Position numbers and translations under genes: made by a program
The notes under the pieces: generated by a model
The model's database searches: none
What the model saw: the letters and a program-made list of their open reading frames with translations, nothing else
What the model was told of the DNA's origin: nothing
From: Methanosarcina sp.
GTDB lineage: Archaea; Halobacteriota; Methanosarcinia; Methanosarcinales; Methanosarcinaceae
Length of the DNA stretch: 42,611 nucleotides
Direction of reading: 5' to 3'
Assembly: GCA_003164755.1 (NCBI GenBank)
Contig: PLUB01000020.1
Coordinates: forward strand, 1-42,611
Shown here: positions 28,743-37,693 of the stretch, one piece after another
How the letters are laid out: each line of letters starts with the position of its first letter
Position numbering within the stretch: position 1 is the stretch's first letter

Positions 28743-28985
28743 ATCCTGAAATATTTTTACCTCGGAACTCTTTTTAATTTTTCAATATTTTCATAACTCA
28801 GACAATTTAATTACTATTCTAAATTTTGCTGACGTTGGCAATCTGTTCTATAAAACATGTTATAAAGATTCAGTTTTTCAAATTTCAAGGCCATTTAAGG
28901 TTTTCTGTTGTACCATTGAATGAATTCCTCAAAGGTTTCAAATTTGCCTCTTAACATCTGATATTTATAATATATTTTATAGTTT
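28743..28985 (-). pseudogene. C-terminal relic of a DDE/rve-type transposase, copy 2
   Basis: The minus strand reads FETFEEFIQWYNRKP, a stop, then MALKFEKLNLYNMFYR. That is the end of an integrase-core transposase where WYN-RPH-LN is expected. It is homologous to 7497-7738 along its whole length, including the ~100 bases after the frame, so both copies were truncated at similar places or derive from one truncated element. Confidence 0.65.
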
Positions 28986-29234
28986 TCCTTTAATTCTGAG
29001 ATGTCCTACCCGCAAATATTGCCTTAATCCCTGATTTTTCAACGTACCCCTTGAACTAGCTGTCTCATGAACCGTCATATTAACCCGATTTAATCGAATT
29101 ATCTCACATGATCCATTCCATAATCTATTTATTAATTTCTTTAATGTATATATATTCCAGCACTCTCTAAAAAGGTAGTCCGTCATTAAGATCTTTTTTC
29201 TAGTATTAGAATTATAGTAAACTCACGAATTAAT

Positions 29235-29355
29235 CAGAATTATTTATGCTTAAGTAACTTGATGTTTCATAACTATTGAAGAAAAATGAAATGTGCTGAA
29301 GAACTATTCCCTTATTTTTTTCAGTCCATATTTTTAGTGCTTTTCGTGGTTCAAT
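29235..29355. repeat. ~110-bp local repeat, copy 1
   Basis: It shares AATTATTTATnCTTAAGTAA plus CTTGA and a closing GTGCTTTTCGTG with 29660-29775. The middle is poorly conserved. Confidence 0.35.
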
Positions 29356-29659
29356 TTTGCACTTAAGTTACATAGTTCTGGATCTAGTCAATTCCTAAAC
29401 TATTTCTACAAATCAGAAAAATATCAAAAAATTATTGAAAGTAATAAAGTTTTTGAATGTGGTAAAGAAAAATTACTCCACTTCTGGTATAAACAAAACC
29501 AGTTTACTGTCTGTGCCTTTTGGATTTAATTAAAGAACCATAAACGAAAAAATCGAGTTAAATATAGAAATTAGCTGGAAAAAATTTAGACCGAGTTCCC
29601 ACGAAAAAACAGTGATAAATAGGAATCCTATAAACTTTTTAAAACAAATCCTTTTTTTC

Positions 29660-29775
29660 AAATATAATTATTTATTCTTAAGTAACTTGAAATTCTGTGA
29701 ACACTGATAAAGCAGAAAGAAAAAGAAAAACTTCACACTCGCTTCCTTTCTTCCGTGCTTTCCGTGATTTATCTA
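29660..29775. repeat. ~110-bp local repeat, copy 2
   Basis: It matches 29235-29355 at its start (TTCTTAAGTAACTTGA) and end (CGTGCTTTCCGTGA). Confidence 0.35.
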
Positions 29776-30067
29776 TGAGTCTAAGATATATGAAAAAATT
29801 TTATTGTATGTTCATAAATGCATTTTTCTTATTTTATTAAGTGTTGATTTTTACTGTGAGGATTATAAATCGTGGATATTTGATGCTCGAATTTTATAGG
29901 AAGCCGGAATTTGTGTTTGTATTACCCAAAGAAAACCTGAAGATTGCATTCAGAGGTCTTCGAATAGTACCATCCATTCCAACAAGAACTTAGATAACTA
30001 AAAATTTGAAAAATTGCAACAGGTAAGTTTCAGGAAAGTATACTAAATCTCTAATTCAGTCTTCAAT

Positions 30068-30832
30068 TCAGCCCACTAAAATGCGCAGGATGATATAATA
30101 AACTAAATCTCCGAAAATAACTGCAGTAATAAAGCCTGCTGTAATTGAGAGCATGAAAGGTATACCAGGAGTAACCCATACCTCTTTTCCAATAAACTCT
30201 TTTTTTATATGCTCTTCAATTTCTGGTTTATGGTTCACATCGAAGTCAAGTCTTGTCCACACAAACTTTTTCTTAATATCTCCGCTTTCGCCAACTTCGA
30301 ATTTCTCCAGTAAGCTAAGATGTTGTTTATTTTCTATGGAATAGATATCGATCATGTACCCGATGAACATGTAAAATGGTTTTTTCAGCATTTCAGGAGA
30401 GAAATGTGAGAGATTGTAACAGAACAATCCCAAAGGAACAAGAGTTGTCATCAGGAGAGCATTTTCTAGGACAGTAAAAGTAAAAAGCCCTGTTATAGGA
30501 AACCCCAGTAGGGGATAGGTCACTCCTGATAAATGGAAGATAGGGTAAAGGGGGAAAAGTATTGAAAGTACTATCAGTCCCTTTGCGTCTCCACCTCCGA
30601 TAGCTCCAAGCTGAAAGAGAATATAAACAGAGCAAAACACGATTATTCCAGAAAGGAACAGAGCTTTGAGATAGGGAATTCTGCCTATTAAAATTTCATA
30701 AAATACAAACACTGAGCCAAAGATTAGCATGCACTTCCATACTCTGTTTGAGACACTGCGGGCTTTTATGTCTGAATAACACGAATAAAGCAAAAAGGGG
30801 ATAGTAAAAAGTATTTTGATTATTTCGATCAT
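30068..30832 (-). CDS. archaeal prepilin (preflagellin-type) peptidase, A24 family
   Basis: The product is 254 aa. It is a polytopic membrane aspartic protease that removes class III signal peptides from archaellins and pilins at the inner face of the membrane. The two catalytic aspartates are visible: D21 in CYSDIKARSVSN and D82 in the hallmark GGGDAK. Hydrophobic helices cover residues 1-20, 32-50, 54-77, 95-135 and 228-250. The ~70-residue soluble segment between about 155 and 225 is longer than in the smallest family members. No pilin or archaellum gene is adjacent. The start ATG lies just after a run of T-rich sequence; no strong Shine-Dalgarno is seen. Confidence 0.9.
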   Translation of the reverse strand: MIEIIKILFTIPFLLYSCYSDIKARSVSNRVWKCMLIFGSVFVFYEILIGRIPYLKALFLSGIIVFCSVYILFQLGAIGGGDAKGLIVLSILFPLYPIFHLSGVTYPLLGFPITGLFTFTVLENALLMTTLVPLGLFCYNLSHFSPEMLKKPFYMFIGYMIDIYSIENKQHLSLLEKFEVGESGDIKKKFVWTRLDFDVNHKPEIEEHIKKEFIGKEVWVTPGIPFMLSITAGFITAVIFGDLVYYIILRILVG

Positions 30833-31160
30833 TTCAACCCTGCAATAGAATTATTTAGATAGAAATTCACATTATTACTTATTTACTTTATTAAAAATTA
30901 TTTGCATAAATCTCTGATTTTAAGAGCAATATTATATCCCATTTATAAGCAGGTGACCTAATTTAGGGATTTATCGAAATATCCAATATTTTAGATTCGT
31001 TCTCGTTCCGAATAACCATCTTTATTAGGTTCAAATTTTTCTCAATCGTTCTCAAGAAAAAACGTTGTCATACATCTTAATTCCAATTTTTTGCAATCAA
31101 CTCTCAAAAAATTCAAATTGGTAGAGTTATTAAGTGGAAATCATAATCAATCTCCACTAA
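30833..31160. other. upstream region of the prepilin peptidase
   Basis: AT-rich, with no gene seen. The minus-strand promoter should lie at 30850-30890, where several T/A-rich boxes make a single choice arbitrary. Confidence 0.35.
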
Positions 31161-31300
31161 GCACACTTTCTACATATGAACATGATAAAGTCATCCATTT
31201 TTTTTCCAATCTGAAAGTAGCTTCAAAATTGATCCAACTTTCGATGAATAATAGTGAAAATAGGCAAACAAATTATACATCTGCTGAGTGTTAGACTAAA
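31161..31300. repeat. ~140-bp interspersed repeat, copy D (full length, diverged)
   Basis: It contains the blocks GAAAGTAGCTTCAAAATTGA, ATGAATAATAGTGAAAATAG, GCAAACAAATTATACATCTG and a CTGAGTGTTAGACTAAA end. It is the best copy for the middle of the consensus. Confidence 0.65.
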
Positions 31301-31474
31301 CAATTTGTGAATTTTTTCAAAATGCATTTTTGATATTGCAAATATAACGAATCGAGAAATTAGCTCTTTACTTTTTTCTCCATTAAATTTTTCTAAGTAT
31401 TTTCAGGAGTAATTTGGCATGAAAGCATATGAGTCAATCTTTCTCATGTGTTCTTTTCATCCTAGTTTCTCATA

Positions 31475-31835
31475 ATTGCTCTCATTCCACTAATTAGTTT
31501 TATGCACTCATCAACCTAACATTTCTCAGTCTCAACAATTTATTTCTTTTAAATTTCTTCCTTTTCATACTCTTTTTCATCTTCGTAACGTCATCGTTTG
31601 TAATACGATGCCATATTTTTGTGGCAATTTTATTTGTCAGTGTAATAATTGCCTTCGTATGTTCAATTGATTTCTGATTTCGTTTAAAAAAAATCTATTT
31701 ATTTTTTATTTTTCTTTCTTGCTATTGCTTGAGCAATCTTCGTCGCAATACTTTTTTCAACCATTGATCCTCTTTTTGGAGAGAGCAAGAACATGTATAT
31801 TTGTCATTGGAAAGTACGCGAAGCCAATTTTAGTC
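31475..31835 (-). pseudogene. probable IS110-family transposase relic (C-terminal part)
   Basis: The minus strand reads EHTKAIITLTNKIATKIWHR, ITNDDV, and after a frame change YEDEKEYEKEE and ECIKLIS. KAI-AL-NK-A-IIWH-LT is the usual end of IS110-type transposases. Several stops and frameshifts occur. The N-terminal RNase H-like part is not recognisable. Confidence 0.45.
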
Positions 31836-32151
31836 TGTCTTAATTTTTCATCGCTATTTAATCACACTGGGTTTCAAAACGATGTGATTAGAAACTAAAA
31901 AATAACGATATGATATTTATACAATTTTTAGAGGCTTTCTAATGATTTTTGATACAAAAATGAGGTTCATTCCAAATGGAACTTGCACTGTTAAATTAAG
32001 ATTGAATCTTAAAAAATATAGCTATTGATGTTGTGTTTTTTAGACTGACCAACAAATCTCAATGAAAAGGCGGGTACTTTTGCGTGAAACATAGCAAGCT
32101 ATTATTAAACTTAATTAAATTTCAGTTAGCCTTTCGTAATTTAAAAATTTA
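31836..32151. other. AT-rich gap with no gene seen
   Basis: No frame or hairpin of note. It may include the eroded remainder of the IS110-like element. Confidence 0.35.
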
Positions 32152-32233
32152 CGCCCAAGGCAGGATTTGAACCTGCGCTCTCAAAAGAGAAACGGTTTTC
32201 GAGACCGTCGCCTTACCACTAGACTACCTGGGC
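32152..32233 (-). tRNA. tRNA-Ser (anticodon CGA)
   Basis: An 82-nt class II tRNA on the minus strand. The acceptor stem is GCCCAGG/CTTGGGC, the D arm GTCTAGTGGTAAGGC, the anticodon arm ACGGT-CTCGAAA-ACCGT, the long variable arm TTCTCTTTTGAGAGC, and the T arm GCAGG-TTCAAAT-CCTGC. The discriminator is G, as expected for serine. Anticodon CGA reads UCG. CCA is not encoded. Confidence 0.96.
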
Positions 32234-32399
32234 ATTTTGTTCTATATACGAAGAAAATTTTATGGAAACTTCCCATACTCTGAATAAGTTAATTGAATAT
32301 GCTTTCTCTCTTATATATTTTATTATCAGCGCGTCAGTTCCGGGTCTCATCAGTTCCAAAATAATTTCTACAAATCAGAAGAATACCAAGGATGAAGTT

Positions 32400-32720
32400 T
32401 TTATTTTCCATATGGTTTCATTGGATTTTAAATGATTGAGCTTTGCATCTTCTATATCTTTTCCAAGTATTTTCCCGAAGTCTGCGCCTATGAGGATAAC
32501 AACTTTTTCAATGAACCTTAAAAAAGATTGTTTTGTTTCCATAACTCGATTTATTGGGGATTCAAGAGCTAGTCTGTCAACCCCCTTTCCTACAAATCCG
32601 AAAATCTTGTCAGTGAAAATGCTTTTCTTTATATGTTTGCGGAAGGAAGTAATCCCTTTCCATACTCATCCAAAATAGCTGGATCGCTTTCAAGACTTTT
32701 CTTGATTGTAAATTATACTC
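32400..32720 (-). pseudogene. decayed gene of unknown family
   Basis: Minus-strand frames give QSRKVLKAIQLFWMSMERDY and FLPQTYKEKHFH, then after a frameshift DKIFGFVGKGVDRLALESPI, NRVMETKQSFLRFIEK, VVILIGADFGKILGKDIEDA. The composition is protein-like, but no start, no full frame and no family I know fits. It is the end of a dead gene or of an insertion sequence. Confidence 0.4.
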
Positions 32721-32916
32721 AATATTTTAGTGTGGACTATTTAAAATATTTATTTTTGAACCTATAATACTAAATTTTCTAGAGGCTATTATAATAATAG
32801 AATAAGTGATGTATGAAGTTTTTTACTTATGAACGATTGAGTAAAAATTGTAATCGAATAAGTAATGATAATTCGGAATAAAAGTAAATCGTAACTACTG
32901 TCGCGGATCAGGTCTC

Positions 32917-34221
32917 CTAAAAATCAAAAAGTGAACTCTGACATTTAGAGTTGTCTGTTTCTTCATTTTCTAATTCTTCGTTCTTTTTTTCAAATTTTTT
33001 ATCGTTTTTTTTCATTTCGGATCCTTTTTTCGTGCCTGACTCAGATTTTTCCACCTTAAGGTTCTCAGACAATTCCAGCCACCCGTAGTGACCTCCTCCA
33101 CCTGGGTGAATTATAACATTGCCTTTTCTAAAAGCAAGTATCGCATCTACTATTCGTTTATCCACTATTTTGAGGTCCTCAGGCTCTGAATGAATAAGAG
33201 CTTCAACCTCGTTTCCAAAGTGTTCTATAAGAATATTCCAGGCAGTTTTCACACCTTTTGTCTGGACACTTGAATGTCTAAGAGCCATCTGGATGATCTC
33301 TGTAAGAGGAATCAGGTGTAGGTAAGGGGAGCGATGGTCAGGGTGCCTGGGCTCTTCAAAATCTGCGAGTTCTTTGATACGATCTAAAACTCCTTTCTTT
33401 ATGATGCCTCTACACACCGAGCAGCGCCAATTCTGCTCGACAGCTTCGGGTAGTGAATACTGGGTGAAGCACTTAATACAGGCTGAACGGTTATATTTGC
33501 CTTCTTCAGGGAAGAACCCTACATTCAGAGTAGCTCTGTATCCCTGTTTTCTGAGGATTGCTTTTTTCAGGCCATCAAAAGTAATCTCCGGAACATCAAA
33601 TTGCGTGAACTCCCTGGCCAGTTTATTGGTTGAAGGAGAATGGGCGTCAGAATTTGAAAGAAAAGTAAGTCGATGCAATTCTTCGATTCTATCTGCATAA
33701 TCGCTATCTGCACTCAGGCCAAGCTCTAGAAAAGAAACGTAATCTGTCATATAGCCATAACAGCTCTGCAAACTGTTGTGGTAGCCATAAAGTGCTGTCC
33801 AGGGAGTAAATGCATGACAGGGCCCTATTAAAGCTCCAATGTCTTTTGCAATTTCTGCAATTTCGATGCCATTCAGATTTACATTGGGACGGCCATCGGC
33901 TTCAAGATTCCCAAAGGGAGAAATGTATTCTGCAAGTTCTTCAGCTTTAGAAATCGAAGGTAAAATCATCAGGTGGTGTACACGTTTATTATCTTCTATC
34001 TCGGTAGTAGGAATGAAATAAATACCTTCGATGTGGATCTCTTCATTTGAAATGGAAACCTTTTTTATTTCTTCAAGCCATTTCGGATGAGTGCAGTCTG
34101 CAGTACCGAGCAATTTCATTCCTTTTTTTGAAGCCTCCCTGGCAATCGTTGGAAGTTCCATTTTCCTTGAAGATGCCATGGAGTACTTTGAATGGAGATG
34201 CAGGTCTGTATTGACTTTCAT
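32917..34221 (-). CDS. endonuclease Q (PHP-domain repair nuclease)
   Basis: The product is 434 aa and has the EndoQ layout. EndoQ cuts 5' of deaminated bases (uracil, hypoxanthine, xanthine) and abasic sites. A PHP metallo-phosphoesterase domain starts with TDLHLHSKYS (HLH at 8-10) and has further ligands in GTADCTH, GPCHAF and SNSDAH (189-194). A zinc finger follows with Cys248, 251, 267 and 270. The C-terminal part (about 310-390) holds a DNA-binding-like segment with GGGGHYG. The last seven residues QSSLFDF look like a C-terminal PCNA-interacting (PIP) box; EndoQ-PCNA interaction is known in Thermococcales. The stop is TAG, backed up by TGA three codons further. GGGAG precedes the ATG by four bases. 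It is the last gene of the downstream block, 62 bases after PAC2. Confidence 0.9.
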   Translation of the reverse strand: MKVNTDLHLHSKYSMASSRKMELPTIAREASKKGMKLLGTADCTHPKWLEEIKKVSISNEEIHIEGIYFIPTTEIEDNKRVHHLMILPSISKAEELAEYISPFGNLEADGRPNVNLNGIEIAEIAKDIGALIGPCHAFTPWTALYGYHNSLQSCYGYMTDYVSFLELGLSADSDYADRIEELHRLTFLSNSDAHSPSTNKLAREFTQFDVPEITFDGLKKAILRKQGYRATLNVGFFPEEGKYNRSACIKCFTQYSLPEAVEQNWRCSVCRGIIKKGVLDRIKELADFEEPRHPDHRSPYLHLIPLTEIIQMALRHSSVQTKGVKTAWNILIEHFGNEVEALIHSEPEDLKIVDKRIVDAILAFRKGNVIIHPGGGGHYGWLELSENLKVEKSESGTKKGSEMKKNDKKFEKKNEELENEETDNSKCQSSLFDF

Positions 34222-34283
34222 TTACTCCCTTACCAGCGATTCTAATTTTTCAGTTTATTTTTTCCCATTTTTTTTACTGAGTA

Positions 34284-35054
34284 TCATCCGATATAGCGCA
34301 GGTCCTCTTCAGTTGGTTTAACTACCTGAAAGCTCTGTTGCTCTTCTTTTTCTTTCAGCTTTTCCATTATGCTTTCCATTTCCTCAGCTTTTTTCTTGAG
34401 TGAGTCCATGTTTACTTCAATATCGAATATTTTGCACAGTACTTTCAAAAGGAACTGGGCACTTTTAGGATCCATAAGATATCCAGGTGTCATACCCATA
34501 AGGCAGGCGGCATCAATGCCACGCATCCTGCTAAAAGCTACCAGCAAGCCAGAAGCTCCCACAATTCCCCCGTTTGGTTCGAATTCCCTGAATTCTACTC
34601 CATATTTTTTGATCTCTTCGATCAATTTAGTATCATTTGCGACTCCTATGACTGTTTCTTCATAGGTGAGTTTGCCTGTGGGATAACCTCCTAGCGTGTA
34701 AATTCTTGGAACTTTAAATTCCTCTGCAATATCAAGGTAAAGAGAGCATAACTCATAGTGCCCCTGTGAGGTGGTGCTCTGGTGATCTCCTACAAGGAAG
34801 AGGATATCATTCCCATTTGCTTTTCCGTGGTATATCATATTGCTTACCAGACGGACAGTACAGTCTTTATTGACCAGTACCTGAGGTGGAAAGTGTGGAG
34901 AATAAACCTCCATAATCTTTTCAGCCTCAAGTTCATCTACCAGGTGCTCTGCCACTAGCTTACCTACAAGTCCTACTCCTGGAAGTCCGACTAACATCAC
35001 GGGTTTTTTGATCTCAAGGTCATTTTTCAGGCGGACAAGTGTACTTTTCTGCAT
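34284..35054 (-). CDS. PAC2-family protein (proteasome-assembly-chaperone-like)
   Basis: The product is 256 aa. It is a cytosolic Rossmann-like fold protein of the PAC2 family. Typical segments: MLVGLPGVGLVGKLVAEHLV near the N-terminus, VYSPHFPPQVLV, FLVGDHQSTTSQGHYELC, TLGGYPTGKL, NGGIVGASGLL and LMGMTPGYLMDPKSAQFLL. The last ~45 residues are a charged coiled coil (SLKKKAEEMESIMEKLKEKEE). The family is related to eukaryotic proteasome assembly chaperone 2; a role in archaeal proteasome assembly is plausible but unproven. It lies 9 bases after nop10 and shares its transcription unit. Confidence 0.9.
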   Translation of the reverse strand: MQKSTLVRLKNDLEIKKPVMLVGLPGVGLVGKLVAEHLVDELEAEKIMEVYSPHFPPQVLVNKDCTVRLVSNMIYHGKANGNDILFLVGDHQSTTSQGHYELCSLYLDIAEEFKVPRIYTLGGYPTGKLTYEETVIGVANDTKLIEEIKKYGVEFREFEPNGGIVGASGLLVAFSRMRGIDAACLMGMTPGYLMDPKSAQFLLKVLCKIFDIEVNMDSLKKKAEEMESIMEKLKEKEEQQSFQVVKPTEEDLRYIG

Positions 35055-35063
35055 AAAAATTCC

Positions 35064-35219
35064 TTATCCTTTCTTTGCCAGTCTGCGGTACCTACCATAA
35101 GGGTCCTGAGGAGAAAAGCGAGCTGGAACTACGGGTGAGGTTTCGTCCTCACAAACCGAACATTTTTCCCTTAAAGTGTACCTGCCGCAATTTTTGCACT
35201 TACGGATCTTTGGTCCCAA
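35064..35219 (-). CDS. nop10: H/ACA RNP component Nop10
   Basis: The product is 51 aa, a normal size for this very small protein. It binds Cbf5 and completes the H/ACA pseudouridylation enzyme. The sequence starts GPKIRKCKNCGRYTLREKC, carries CKNC and CSVC pairs for a zinc ribbon, and has the conserved tail ARFSPQDPYGRYRR. The start is TTG at 35217-35219; an ATG 9 bases upstream is out of frame and stops after eight codons. AGGCGTGA in the end of the eIF2alpha gene acts as Shine-Dalgarno. It sits between eif2a (6-base gap) and the PAC2 gene (9-base gap). Confidence 0.95.
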   Translation of the reverse strand: MGPKIRKCKNCGRYTLREKCSVCEDETSPVVPARFSPQDPYGRYRRLAKKG

Positions 35220-35225
35220 AAAGCA

Positions 35226-36032
35226 TCACGCCTTTGTTGATTCGATGTGCCGCTTGAAAGTCCCATGGCCACCAAGTTTGGATATCGTATCGACTGCTGT
35301 CTGGCCAGATTTTTTCAGAACTGATTCAGCTTTTTTATAATCCGGAGCTATTACCTTAATTCTATATCTAGGAGCCCCTGTATAACTCACTTCTAGCCTT
35401 ACGTCTTTTCCATCCACCTCACTTATAAAATTTGCAGCAATTAGAGCTTTTTTTATAACCTCTATACCATTTGAAAGGTCGCAAGTCAAGTCCACATAGC
35501 CTGCAATATCCACAAATGGGAGTTTTATATTTTCCCCTGCTATCTTGATTATACTCTTCAGGTGTTTCTTATTTATTTTGACTCCTTTGAAGGCTTTTTC
35601 TCCTTCAACAGCAGCTTCTTCAAAGGCTGAATATGCACTTCCAAACTCTTCTACGAGTTTTTCATTCAGTTCTTTTAGGTTATCTTCATCGGCCTTTGTC
35701 TCTTCAGCTACGAACTGTAACCATTTGGTGGCCTTTTGTTCATTTTTCCATTCCTGGATTTTAGCACGCCTTTGATGCTCGTTTACGTCTTTTAATGAAA
35801 GATCGATGTGGCCGCGGGACGGGTCCACGTTCAGAACCTTGCAGACAATTTTCTGCCCTTCTCTCACGTAGTCCCTTACATACTTGACCCAGCCTGCTTT
35901 AATTTCGGAGATGTGGATAAATCCTTCTCTTCCTTCGAATTCCTCAAGCTCTACATAAGCTCCGAAATCCGTCACATTCTTTACAGTACATACAACAAAC
36001 TCTCCGACTTCTGGCCAGTTATCGTTTCCCAT
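35226..36032 (-). CDS. translation initiation factor aIF2 subunit alpha
   Basis: The product is 268 aa. It is the alpha subunit of the trimeric aIF2 that brings initiator Met-tRNA to the ribosome. The N-terminal S1/OB domain runs from VGEFVVCTVKNVTDFGAYV through FIHISEIKAGWVK to RGHIDLSLKDV. The helical middle and the C-terminal alpha/beta domain (VRLEVSYTGAPRYRIKVIAP) follow. The ATG at 36030-36032 is chosen (MGNDNWPEVGEF); an in-frame TTG five codons upstream would overlap the GGTGG Shine-Dalgarno. It lies downstream of rps27e in the conserved block. Confidence 0.95.
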   Translation of the reverse strand: MGNDNWPEVGEFVVCTVKNVTDFGAYVELEEFEGREGFIHISEIKAGWVKYVRDYVREGQKIVCKVLNVDPSRGHIDLSLKDVNEHQRRAKIQEWKNEQKATKWLQFVAEETKADEDNLKELNEKLVEEFGSAYSAFEEAAVEGEKAFKGVKINKKHLKSIIKIAGENIKLPFVDIAGYVDLTCDLSNGIEVIKKALIAANFISEVDGKDVRLEVSYTGAPRYRIKVIAPDYKKAESVLKKSGQTAVDTISKLGGHGTFKRHIESTKA

Positions 36033-36103
36033 TCCACCACTTCTCAAATTTTGTCTTTAATTACTCTTTACTTTACTTCTGTAAAATGCTTTTACTTATC
36101 CCT

Positions 36104-36607
<504 letters not shown>

Positions 36608-36649
36608 TTATGTAGCACATCTTTTCGGCTTTTGCAGAAAAGCGCTGTC

Positions 36650-36657
36650 ATATATAA
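36650..36657 (-). promoter_or_regulatory. TATA box of the rpl44e block
   Basis: On the minus strand TTATATAT lies 73-80 bases before the rpl44e ATG, predicting a leader of roughly 45-50 bases. It is the strongest TATA-like sequence between the GINS gene and rpl44e. Confidence 0.4.
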
Positions 36658-37003
36658 TTATTGAACACAGTGTTAAACATGGTATTTAATTTCCAGAAAG
36701 CTTTTGTCTGGGGAGTCTTTGATTTGATAAACTTAAAATTTTTCAAAATATTTTGTGTCCTTACATCATGATTGTCAGTTTTGTATCGAAGACAATGTCA
36801 GAGCATGCTAACAAGGTTAAGCTACACAGATATAGCTACACATATATATAGTAATGCTATTTCCTAAATATACTAATGATATTTTAAAAGTTGCTCCCGC
36901 TATCACTCCAAAATTAACATTATGGAACTTCTGAACTACCTACTTTCTTTCTCTTAATCTCAGAATGACTGCAAGCATTTGGTTATTAATTTTTTCCTAA
37001 ATT
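36658..37003. other. intergenic region between the GINS gene and rpl44e
   Basis: No gene. AT-rich, with an (AT)n-like stretch near 36840-36850. The gap suggests priS–gins and the rpl44e run are transcribed separately. Confidence 0.4.
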
Positions 37004-37693
37004 TTACTGATCAGTAATCAGTTTGGCTGCATTTCTTTTAATCAGCCCTGTTGCATTGAGCTGCGGCAAAGCAACAACATCTTCAGCACTGACAATATAA
37101 TTTCTTCCATCTGCACCTGTAAAAGTAGGCAAATCTCTCAGTATTCTGACAACAACATATCCACCATTTATACTTTTTTTGCTTGGCTCTGCTCCTGTTT
37201 CTGTCCCGGTTTCAGTTATTGATATCTCTCTTCTGACCTCAGTTTCTCCCCGGATGCTGGTAGAAACCTGCCTTTCCGATATACTTTGTGGCCAAATTGC
37301 AATTTTTCCTGAACCAGGGTACAGAATAGGACCTAGAAGTTCCATTTTTGCAGCATCAATTCCCTGGAGCACCAGGTCATAAAGCCTTTTTTCTGCGGGA
37401 AGCAACTTCTCAATATCCTTTGAAATAGGTTTATCTGCATGAGACTGATTAGTTGCCCTTGTAATTACTTTTCCGATTCGTTTCATGAAGATAGTCTCAA
37501 GGTCTGAAAGTGCTTGTTCATGCTCATCATGAAGCATCTTAGACTCCGGAGAACGGGAATTCTCAATTTTATAAATATCTTTTTCAAGTTCTCTGATATA
37601 TTTCTCGGCTTCCAAGTAAAAATCAGCCGGAATACTCTTCAATATCTGGTTTTTTTCCTTATACAGGATCTGGCTGATTTCTTCTATATCCAT
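37004..37693 (-). CDS. GINS complex protein, Gins51-type
   Basis: The product is 229 aa. GINS joins MCM and Cdc45/GAN in the archaeal replicative helicase. The N-terminal two-thirds are helical (A domain; IEEISQILYKEKNQILK, ISKDIEKLLPAEKRLYDLVL). A linker rich in T, G and E follows (about 155-185), then a small beta B domain at the C-terminus (VVVRILRDLPTFTGADGRNY and IVSAEDVVALPQLNATGLI). The A-then-B order is that of Gins51. The ATG at 37691-37693 is preferred over a TTG four codons upstream because GAGGTG lies about nine bases before it. It overlaps the end of priS by 35 bases, so the two are translationally coupled. Confidence 0.9.
   Translation of the reverse strand: MDIEEISQILYKEKNQILKSIPADFYLEAEKYIRELEKDIYKIENSRSPESKMLHDEHEQALSDLETIFMKRIGKVITRATNQSHADKPISKDIEKLLPAEKRLYDLVLQGIDAAKMELLGPILYPGSGKIAIWPQSISERQVSTSIRGETEVRREISITETGTETGAEPSKKSINGGYVVVRILRDLPTFTGADGRNYIVSAEDVVALPQLNATGLIKRNAAKLITDQ

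Larger units (their letters stand above)
28986..30067. other. 1.1-kb gap with repeats and coding debris
   Basis: A 69-codon minus-strand frame (28977-29186) has no recognisable family. A plus-strand run at 29395-29530 (YFYKSEKYQKIIESNKVFEC, then KEKLLHFWYKQNQF) looks like decayed coding sequence, and its first ~28 bases recur at 32352-32380. No intact gene is supported. Confidence 0.4.

Noticed and set aside
28977..29186. 69-codon minus-strand frame next to the transposase relic
   Set aside because: It could be part of the same dead element, but it shows no transposase motif and no alignment to the other copy, so no gene is called.
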